This document shows, piece by piece, positions 33,206-39,041 of a DNA stretch of 39,041 bases; the stretch's first letter is position 1, and every line of letters starts with the position of its first letter. Origin of the DNA: Phycisphaerales bacterium (GTDB lineage: Bacteria; Planctomycetota; Phycisphaerae; Phycisphaerales; SM1A02); NCBI GenBank assembly GCA_020345805.1, contig CP070772.1, forward strand, positions 1,348,045 to 1,387,085. Direction: 5' to 3'. The notes under the pieces are model-generated. The model made no database searches. It had not been told where the DNA came from and saw only the letters and a list, made by a program, of their open reading frames with translations. The position numbers and the translations under genes are program-made.

Positions 33206-34300
33206 ATGCGAGACGACGAAGAATCCGCAGCACAATATCAACCCCTGCGATTCCACATTGTCACCGGCGGCGCGCTGAAGCGACTGGCGGTACTATGCAT
33301 CCTGCTGATTGCACTGGGTTTATGGGCGTACTTCACCATGATGCGAATGCCGGGCGAGAGCTTTACCGGGCCGCTGCCGGAAATGACGATTCGGCAGGAA
33401 ACGCTGCGCGATGAGCTGAAGGGACACGTTGAGATGCTGGCGGACAAGATCGGGCCGCGCAACGTGCTTTATTCGCAGAACCTCGACAAGGCCGCGAAGT
33501 ATATCGAATCAAACCTGCGCGGCATGGGATACGAGATCGAGCGCCACACGATCGAAGCGGGCGGCGTCGCGGGCCACAACTTCAGCGTTCAGATCACCGG
33601 CTCGGCGCATCCGGATGAAATCGTGATCGTCGGCGCGCACTACGACACCTGCTACGGCACGCCAGGGGCAAACGACAACGCCTCGGCGGTGGCGGGCGTG
33701 CTCGCCCTGGCCAAGCTCTTTGTCGATTCTCAGCCGGAAAGGACGCTGCGCTTCGCGCTCTTCACCAACGAGGAGCCGCCCTACTTCCAAAGCAGGGGTA
33801 TGGGCTCGCTGGCCTATGCCCGGCGCTGCCGACAACGCGGCGAGAACATCACCGCCATGGTCTGCCTGGAGATGATCGGCTGCTACCGGGACGAGAAGGG
33901 CAGCCAGCGGTATCCGATTCCCGGGCTGGGGTTGTTCTACCCGACCCGGGGCAACTTCATCGCCTTCGTAGGCAACCTCGGCTCGCGCGAGCTGCTGCGG
34001 CAGGTGGTGGGCTCGTTCCGCCGGCACGCCGAGTTCCCCTCGGAAGGGGCGGCCCTGCCGGGCTGGATTCCGGGCATCGGCTGGTCGGACCACTGGTCGT
34101 TCTGGAAAACGGGGTACCCGGCGATCATGGTCACGGACACCGCCATGCACAGGTATCGCCATTATCACGAAGCCACCGACACGCCCGAAAAGCTCGATTA
34201 CGGACGCATGGCGAGGGTTGTGGAGGGTCTGAAGCCGGTGATCGAGGAGCTGGCGGGGCCCCAGTCCGGCCCCGGATCGGGCACCGCGGGGCAGGAATGA
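33206..34300 (+). CDS. Membrane-anchored M28 family aminopeptidase-like protein
   Basis: A 364-residue protein with one N-terminal membrane anchor (about 26-46, RLAVLCILLIALGLWAYF) and an external M28 zinc peptidase domain. Zinc and catalytic residues are visible: GAHYDT (143-148), GANDNASAVAG with D157, NEEPPYF with E189/E190, EMIG with E222, and YHEATDTPEKLDY with H321. All expected ligands are present, so it should be an active aminopeptidase or related hydrolase. The ATG at 33206 has GGAG six bases upstream; the ATG at 33194, four codons earlier, is possible. Confidence 0.88.
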   Translation: MRDDEESAAQYQPLRFHIVTGGALKRLAVLCILLIALGLWAYFTMMRMPGESFTGPLPEMTIRQETLRDELKGHVEMLADKIGPRNVLYSQNLDKAAKYIESNLRGMGYEIERHTIEAGGVAGHNFSVQITGSAHPDEIVIVGAHYDTCYGTPGANDNASAVAGVLALAKLFVDSQPERTLRFALFTNEEPPYFQSRGMGSLAYARRCRQRGENITAMVCLEMIGCYRDEKGSQRYPIPGLGLFYPTRGNFIAFVGNLGSRELLRQVVGSFRRHAEFPSEGAALPGWIPGIGWSDHWSFWKTGYPAIMVTDTAMHRYRHYHEATDTPEKLDYGRMARVVEGLKPVIEELAGPQSGPGSGTAGQE

Positions 34301-34408
34301 GCAGAATCTGTTCGGTTTTTGCCGGTTCCGGCGCAGGATTGAGACGGGAAGGGGATAGATAATGGCGGCGGACGGTACCTTCACCCCGCCCGTGTCACCT
34401 GCAGGAGT

Positions 34409-35185
34409 ATGGAATTGACCGCGGAGGAGCCAAAACCAGCCGCATCGTCCGGTTCGGGGCTGGGGGCCAGCATGTCGCGAACGGACTGGACGCTGGTGCT
34501 GGAAGCCGCCCGGGGCCAGGATCAGAAGGTGGCCCTGGAGCGTCTGTCGAGGCGATACTGGCCGGCCATCTACGCCTTCATCCGGGCCACCGGCCGCAAC
34601 ACGCACGAGGCGGCCGACCTGTGTCAGGGCTTCGTCTGTGATGTCATGCTCGGGAGGAACATCTTCCAGACGGCCGACCCGAAGCGAGGGCGGTTCCGGT
34701 CGCTGCTGCTGACGGCGCTGAAGAACTACCTGAGGCAGCGGCACCGGCACGATACCGCCAAGAAACGCGCCCCGGGGGGAACACCGCCTCCCCTTGTGGA
34801 CGTGCAGATACTGGAGACCGCCGCCGTCGATCCGAACCAGACTCCGGAGCAGGCGTTCGCGGCGCAGTGGAGCGCGGCACTGATCCGCCAGGTGCTGGGG
34901 CGGGTCAAAGCGTGTTGTCTGAACGATGGACTGGAACCTCACTGGGTCGTCTTTGAATGCCGGGTGGTCAAGCCCATGCTGTTCGGAGATCGGCCCACGG
35001 CCTATTCGGAACTGGTTGACAGTCTGAAGCTGGAGGATGCGGCCCAGGCCGCAAACATGATGGTTACCGCGAAGCGCAGGTTCGCCCATGAATTGCTGGC
35101 GGAAGTCGCCGGCACGTTGGTGAACCCCGCATATTCCGAGGACGAGCTGTCAACGCTGCTGCATGATCTGGAGCGGTCGGCATGA
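34409..35185 (+). CDS. ECF-like sigma-70 family RNA polymerase sigma factor
   Basis: A 258-residue sigma factor of the planctomycete ECF-like kind. Region 2 covers about 25-110, with ADLCQGFVCDVML and the core-binding/-10 segment RGRFRSLLLTALKNYLRQ. A variable linker follows, then region 4 as a helix-turn-helix at about 195-245 (AYSELVDSLKLEDAAQ, then MMVTAKRRFAHELLAEV). Such factors often control surface or stress genes together with a partner in the same operon; the next gene overlaps it as ATGA. The ATG at 34409 is close to its AGGAG; the ATG at 34472 (MSRTDWTLVLEAARG) fits family starts and is an alternative. Confidence 0.82.
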   Translation: MELTAEEPKPAASSGSGLGASMSRTDWTLVLEAARGQDQKVALERLSRRYWPAIYAFIRATGRNTHEAADLCQGFVCDVMLGRNIFQTADPKRGRFRSLLLTALKNYLRQRHRHDTAKKRAPGGTPPPLVDVQILETAAVDPNQTPEQAFAAQWSAALIRQVLGRVKACCLNDGLEPHWVVFECRVVKPMLFGDRPTAYSELVDSLKLEDAAQAANMMVTAKRRFAHELLAEVAGTLVNPAYSEDELSTLLHDLERSA

Positions 35186-35658
35186 GCACTAAAACCTCAC
35201 AACAACAACAACGAGACCGGCTGGCCCAGGCTCTGCGCTGGGCGCTGGAATCATCGGGCAATCCGGCGATGGCCTCGGCGGACTGGCTGGCCGAAGACAT
35301 CGATCCCATGCATCGCTCGGCCGTCCAACTGCTGACCGACCCGAACGTGGAACTGCAGAAGCTGGCCCGGGCCAAGAGCGTGTTCAAGACCATGCGGATC
35401 GTGGGTGAGACGCCCGCCGACCGGCACATCGGGGCGCGGCTCTACGCCGCCGCGATCGCCGCCGCCCTGGCCCGGCACGGCAAGCGAATCAGCACTCAGT
35501 CAGAACGTGCTTTGCGCCGGGGATTCCAGAGCCTGCTGAACGACAAGGAGATGCCCAAGGAGCTGCGCGACCTCGCGGGCCTGGGCCTGGTCGTACTGGA
35601 CAACGACCGGAACCGCTCGTTGGGCGATTCACCGGTGGTGCCGGCGGAGGAAGCGTGA
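35182..35658 (+). CDS. Unknown helical protein coupled to the sigma factor
   Basis: A 158-residue, wholly soluble, mostly helical protein that I do not recognise. There is no membrane segment, signal peptide or metal motif. The centre (LLTDPNVELQKLARAKSVFK, then ADRHIGARLYAAAIAAALARH) looks like a packed helical bundle. It overlaps the sigma gene by four bases (ATGA), so production is coupled, which makes a partner or regulator of that sigma factor a reasonable guess. It lacks the cysteine/histidine zinc motif of ZAS anti-sigma factors and the membrane anchor common among anti-sigma proteins. Confidence 0.7.
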   Translation: MSTKTSQQQQRDRLAQALRWALESSGNPAMASADWLAEDIDPMHRSAVQLLTDPNVELQKLARAKSVFKTMRIVGETPADRHIGARLYAAAIAAALARHGKRISTQSERALRRGFQSLLNDKEMPKELRDLAGLGLVVLDNDRNRSLGDSPVVPAEEA

Positions 35659-35809
35659 GACGACCGCGGCGGCGGCCACCGGCCGACGCGGAGTGTCCCA
35701 CATCCGGGGTGACCGTGCAGAGTTGAGTAAGATGATCCCCGCAGCGGCCGGCGGGGAAGGGCCGGCCGAACGCTGACCGCCCCGCTACCTACTCCAGGAG
35801 GATTCCGCC

Positions 35810-36376
35810 GTGGGCAAAGCAGGGAACTCATCTGCTGCAGATGGGGCCGGATCGATGATGCTGGAGATCGAGCGCAAGTACCTGCTTGACCGGATGCCGG
35901 TCGTTCCGGTCCACGCCGAGACCTGGCGCATCGAGCAGGGTTACCTCGAGATTCAGATGGACGGCGGGAATGAGGCTTTGATGACCGGCGAGCCGGTGGA
36001 GGTCGGCGGGAGGGTCCGGCGGGCCGTGTCGATGGACGGTTTGGTGATTCTCACCCACACCATAAAGCGAGGCGTAGGGCTCGTGCGCGAGGAGCTTGAG
36101 CGACCCATCAACATCCGGCAGTTCCAGCGGGTCTGGCGTAATCCGGCCGCGTTTCGTCTGCGCAAGACCCGGTACCGGGTGGCCGTCGGCGATCGGGTGT
36201 GGGAGGTTGATGAGTTCGAGGACCTGGATATGGTGCTGGCGGAGGTGGAGCTGCCCTCGCGCGATGCGGAGACGGTCATTCCGCCGTGGCTGGCCAATCA
36301 CATCGTGCGGGAGGTGACGGACGAGCCGGCATACACCAATCACGCCATCGCCCGACGGCTGGCCGTGGGCGGTTGA
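35810..36376 (+). CDS. CYTH domain (triphosphate tunnel metalloenzyme) protein
   Basis: A 188-residue cytosolic protein. The signature ExExK is at 19-23 (EIERKYL) and the beta strands carry alternating charged residues expected for the tunnel (GGRVRRAV, LTHTIKRG, AFRLRKTRYRV, WEVDEFED, LAEVELPS). Family members hydrolyse triphosphate or make cyclic AMP; bacterial single-domain forms like this are usually inorganic triphosphatases. It starts with GTG at 35810 preceded by AGGAGG at 8 bases. It lies 98 bases upstream of atpC on the same strand, though atpC appears to have its own promoter. Confidence 0.88.
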   Translation: MGKAGNSSAADGAGSMMLEIERKYLLDRMPVVPVHAETWRIEQGYLEIQMDGGNEALMTGEPVEVGGRVRRAVSMDGLVILTHTIKRGVGLVREELERPINIRQFQRVWRNPAAFRLRKTRYRVAVGDRVWEVDEFEDLDMVLAEVELPSRDAETVIPPWLANHIVREVTDEPAYTNHAIARRLAVGG

Positions 36377-36400
36377 ACCGCCACCCGCCCCGGCTACACT
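36373..36400 (+). promoter_or_regulatory. Possible promoter of atpC
   Basis: TTGAAC (36373-36378, overlapping the CYTH stop codon) and TACACT (36395-36400) with a 16-base spacer, 74 bases before the atpC GTG. The -10 box matches that of the DUF502 operon promoter. Confidence 0.4.
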
Positions 36401-36474
36401 ACCCCCGAAGTTGACTGAAACAGAAGTAAAGCGCGGGGGGATGAGCGAATTCGCCATCGCATCGGGAGTTCACC

Positions 36475-36885
36475 GTGGCCAGCACCTTCCATTGCTCGAT
36501 CGTCACGCCAAGCGCGGCCGCCTTTGAAGGCGACGTCACTTACGCGACCTTCCAGGCCTGGGACGGCCAGCAGGGAGTGCTCGGCCTGCGCTCGCCGCTG
36601 CTGACCAAGCTGGGAGTGGGATCGGTCCGCCTGGATGTGGCGGATGGAACTACGCGGCGCTTCCTGCTCTGCGGCGGGTTTGCCCAGATGCACGAAGACT
36701 CGCTGACCCTGCTCACCGAACGGGCCATCCCCGCCGAGGATATCTCGACGGCGGAAGCGGAAGCGGAGCTGAAGAAGGCCAACGCCGAGGTTGTCACCGG
36801 GACGGAAGACCGCCAGAAGCTGGAGCGACAGCAGCAGATCGCCATGGCCAAGGTCGCCCTGGTCCGGACCGCCGGGGCGGGGTGA
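36475..36885 (+). CDS. atpC: ATP synthase epsilon subunit
   Basis: A 136-residue F1 epsilon subunit: the N-terminal beta sandwich (FHCSIVTPSAAAFEGDVTYA, QQGVLGLRSPLLTKLGVGSV, FLLCGGFAQMHEDSLTLLTE) and a C-terminal helical hairpin (about 85-135). It links the rotor to the catalytic head and damps ATP hydrolysis. It starts with GTG at 36475 after a GGGAG site. The other ATP synthase genes are not next to it: the CYTH gene precedes it and nothing related follows, so it is separated from the usual atp operon. Confidence 0.88.
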   Translation: MASTFHCSIVTPSAAAFEGDVTYATFQAWDGQQGVLGLRSPLLTKLGVGSVRLDVADGTTRRFLLCGGFAQMHEDSLTLLTERAIPAEDISTAEAEAELKKANAEVVTGTEDRQKLERQQQIAMAKVALVRTAGAG

Positions 36886-37144
36886 CCACGGGTCGGGCAG
36901 CACCGCCGACCGCCGGGATTATCGAACTGTAGTTGCGGAGGGCCACCCGTGCCCCTGATGGAAGCGCCTGCGTTTGGTCTCGGCCGGCGATCCTGTCATG
37001 CGGAGCGCTTTGCGGCCGACGAAATCGCGGCCGCGAGCACCGCTCCGGACCCGCCAAATGCCTGATTGCTATGATGCGCGATGAGGGCCGTCGCATCTCA
37101 GACCAAGGAAGACGGCTCCGCATGTGAAATGAGAAAGGCGACTC

Positions 37145-37393
37145 ATGAGCACGCATCGACTCCTGGCAGGCCTGGCGCTTGTTCCGACCATCCTCAACTT
37201 CATAGTATGGCTCATCAGCTGGATACTCTGGACATTCGTCCTGGAGAGTGTGGATTTCGAGGGTCCGCTGTATTGGGTGGCCCGTGTGTGCGGCCCCCTG
37301 CAGGCAATCTGCATCAGCGCCGCGCTCGTGCTCCTGTGTATTGCGGCAATGATGTCGCCGGGCCGAACGGAGAACAGGCCTGCCGCCGCGTAG
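37145..37393 (+). CDS. Small two-helix membrane protein
   Basis: An 82-residue protein with two hydrophobic helices (about 8-32 and 43-70) and a short polar tail. There is a GAAAGG upstream of the ATG at 37145. No family recognised. The regular helix spacing and ribosome site favour a real gene, but its size leaves doubt. Confidence 0.5.
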   Translation: MSTHRLLAGLALVPTILNFIVWLISWILWTFVLESVDFEGPLYWVARVCGPLQAICISAALVLLCIAAMMSPGRTENRPAAA

Positions 37394-37721
37394 CCTTCGG
37401 TCTGTGAATCACCGTCTGCCCGTGATCTGCCGCATGCGCCGCCGTCACCAGGCGACGGGCAATCCGATTTCCAGGTGGTTTCGACCCGCAAGCGTGCTGC
37501 GTATCGCGATCACCGCCGGGAAAGGACGACGGTTCCCGCACATCGGTCGCGCCGGGAGTCTCTCGGTCTTCCCGGCCGGCACCCGCATATGACGGGCAGC
37601 GATCATCCGGCCGGGGGTCCGACCGAAGGCGAATCGGCCTGCCATCATCCCGGCTATCATTCCCCTGGGACCGCTGACCCCGATGGCGCCCGAATCCGAC
37701 ACCCGCAGCGAAAGGCAGCCG
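37394..37721. other. Intergenic stretch before the DUF6941 gene
   Basis: No supported gene; the overlapping frames are arginine- and proline-rich readings without a domain. A TATCAT at about 37655 could be a -10 box of the following gene but lacks a good -35. Confidence 0.4.
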
Positions 37722-38138
37722 ATGGAAGTCGAAGTATTCGTATTGTGCGATGCCGCCACCGACGAAAGGGGAAAGCTCAACGTCCTCGGGACTTTCGACA
37801 CCATCGGGGCGCGGGAAACACCCGTGATTCACCCGCAGTGCGCCATCGCCACCCGGGTTCGCTTTGAACGCATCGAACGGGGCGAGCATCGGGTCAAGGT
37901 GACGGTGGCGGACGCCGACGGCCAACTCGTCCTCCGGCCGCTGGAAACCGGCCTGAGGGTGGGATTCCCCGATCATCAGCCTTCCCACCCGTACAACATG
38001 ATTCTCAATCTTCAGCGGTTGAAGTTCGAGAGGTTCGGCGAGTTCACGATCGATCTGGCCATCGACGGCCGCCAGGAAGCTTCGCTTCCCCTGTTCGTGA
38101 CCGAGCAGAAGCCGCCGCCGGACCGCCGGGAAGAGTAG
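37722..38138 (+). CDS. DUF6941 family protein
   Basis: A 138-residue cytosolic beta-rich protein of unknown function. The start MEVEVFVLCDAATDERGKLN and the following NVLGTFDTI are typical of the DUF6941 family, as is the PYNMILNLQRLKFERFGEF segment near the end. I use the ATG at 37722 (AAGG six bases upstream) because the conserved part begins there; an ATG at 37683 would add 13 residues. The convergent secretin-like gene ends 45 bases away. Confidence 0.7.
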   Translation: MEVEVFVLCDAATDERGKLNVLGTFDTIGARETPVIHPQCAIATRVRFERIERGEHRVKVTVADADGQLVLRPLETGLRVGFPDHQPSHPYNMILNLQRLKFERFGEFTIDLAIDGRQEASLPLFVTEQKPPPDRREE

Positions 38139-38183
38139 CCGGCCGGATTGACATTCGAATCCGGTCAGTGCGCTCGACGCACC

Positions 38184-39041
38184 TCACGACCCGGGCCGGC
38201 GCACGCGGAGAATCAGCCAGTCCTCCCAGCCGGCGCTGCGCCCCGCATCATCCAGTTGCTGCGGAATAGTCAGGGCGATTCCTTCGCCCAATTGCAGGTT
38301 TACCGCGGTCGACACGGTGCGCATGCTGCTGGTCACCTGATCCACGCTGGCCACTGTCTCATCCGAAGCCAGCGTGACGGCACGGGGCGCAATCTGCACG
38401 CGGGGAATCCACGCCATCTGGATATCCAGCGTCAGGTCGTCAGTGCCCGGAGCAATCAACGGCAGGGCGATGATCTCCAGACCCTCCGTTGAGAAGCCGG
38501 AGATCGGGGCAAATGCATGAACCTGTTTTTCGACCACGGGACGCACTCCGGCAAGCACCTCCCGCTGCGTGAGAGCGCTGAACCAGAACCGCTGGCCGTT
38601 GAACCCGCTGCTCGTGGCGCGAAAGAGGACCTCCTCCTGCTCGGTGTCGGCCAGAAGCGTCTCCACGATGCCGCCGCGCAGGCGGGGAAAGTCCTCGCCG
38701 ACCTCGGCCCGCAACTCGGCCGCTTTGTCCGAGCGCAGATGCAGAACGATGGCATCTGCATCCAGTGGCCTGGGTTGGATCTGGCGCAGCATGTCGAGGA
38801 ACGCTTTGATCTTCTGGTGTCCGCTGACAGTGTGACGGATCAGAAAAACGTTGTTGATCACGCGTATGGCCCCGGTCTCACCACCGACGTCGACCCAGCT
38901 CTCGGGGTCAATGCTCTGGGTGATGAGATCCGCGTACGTATAGATGCGCTCCATTCTGGTGGTGCGATCCGGATCGTCTCCCGGATCGCCGAATATCGAA
39001 CCGCCCCCCATGCCTCCGAACCCTCCACCACCGCCTCCGAA
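38184..39041 (-). CDS. Secretin-like / type II-III secretion domain protein (N-terminus outside window)
   Basis: The last 285 residues are visible, open to the window edge. A glycine-rich run (FGGGGGGFGG) leads into YTYADLITQSIDPESWVDVG and NNVFLIRHTVSGHQKIKAFLDMLR, a planctomycete variant of the N1/secretin-associated ring-building module in which a helix binds its neighbour. A beta-rich C-terminal region follows (DLTLDIQMAWIPRVQIAP, then STAVNLQLGEGIALTIP), like the end of a secretin core without a clear pore motif. The front may hold a signal peptide and further repeats. Possible role: outer-membrane secretion or pilus-like pore component. Confidence 0.6.
   Translation of the reverse strand, partial: FGGGGGGFGGMGGGSIFGDPGDDPDRTTRMERIYTYADLITQSIDPESWVDVGGETGAIRVINNVFLIRHTVSGHQKIKAFLDMLRQIQPRPLDADAIVLHLRSDKAAELRAEVGEDFPRLRGGIVETLLADTEQEEVLFRATSSGFNGQRFWFSALTQREVLAGVRPVVEKQVHAFAPISGFSTEGLEIIALPLIAPGTDDLTLDIQMAWIPRVQIAPRAVTLASDETVASVDQVTSSMRTVSTAVNLQLGEGIALTIPQQLDDAGRSAGWEDWLILRVRRPGS

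Overview
The window looks like chromosomal DNA of a GC-rich planctomycete, most likely class Phycisphaerae. Pointers are two small secreted proteins ending in the Phycisphaerae-style PEP-CTERM tail (PAPGALAL followed by an arginine cluster), dockerin-like calcium repeats on a secreted multihaem cytochrome, a planctomycete-type ECF-like sigma factor, a DUF6941 protein, and mixed ATG/GTG/TTG starts. There are no rRNA or tRNA genes, CRISPR arrays or recognisable transposase genes. Most of the content is ordinary housekeeping; three stretches are not.

Layout. 1-10608: RecQ helicase (cut by the window start), a dockerin-nonahaem cytochrome, an aldehyde dehydrogenase, a fused glycosyltransferase/methyltransferase, an acyl-CoA thioesterase overlapping purN, and a lipoprotein of the endonuclease/exonuclease/phosphatase family. 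10609-16206: an accessory region holding two diverged copies of one cassette: conserved structured leader, PEP-CTERM gene, intrinsic terminator, PilZ gene. The first PilZ copy is a pseudogene (12334-12490) and the second is intact (15592-16206); a TPR-sulfotransferase lies between them. 16365-20230: a TPR/metallopeptidase/PDZ protein, then DUF502-hpf-ptsN-HPr as a probable operon. 20251-23994: gpsA, an atypical P1B-type ATPase, a small membrane protein.

24065-26593: a class I fructose-bisphosphate aldolase gene whose last 152 bp are present twice, about 85% identical. Between the repeats is one lower-GC gene encoding a membrane-anchored DeoR-type sensor domain without a DNA-binding domain. 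This reads as a 1.39-kb insertion that replaced the end of a glycolytic gene without breaking it and placed its cargo directly downstream in the same transcriptional direction.

26856-39041: a Ni/Co-type permease, a glycosyltransferase, a KamA-like radical SAM protein, ahcY with a clear promoter and operator, an SGNH-like protein, an M28 peptidase, a sigma factor overlapping an unknown helical protein, a CYTH protein, an orphan atpC, small proteins, and a secretin-like protein cut by the window end.

The two strongest candidates for something undescribed are (1) the roughly 190-nt leader in front of both PEP-CTERM genes, with stems preserved by compensatory changes and a PilZ (cyclic-di-GMP effector family) gene in the same cassette, and (2) the gene-end-replacing insertion in fba with its membrane-tethered DeoR-like cargo. 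All function calls come from reading motifs by eye; no database search was possible.
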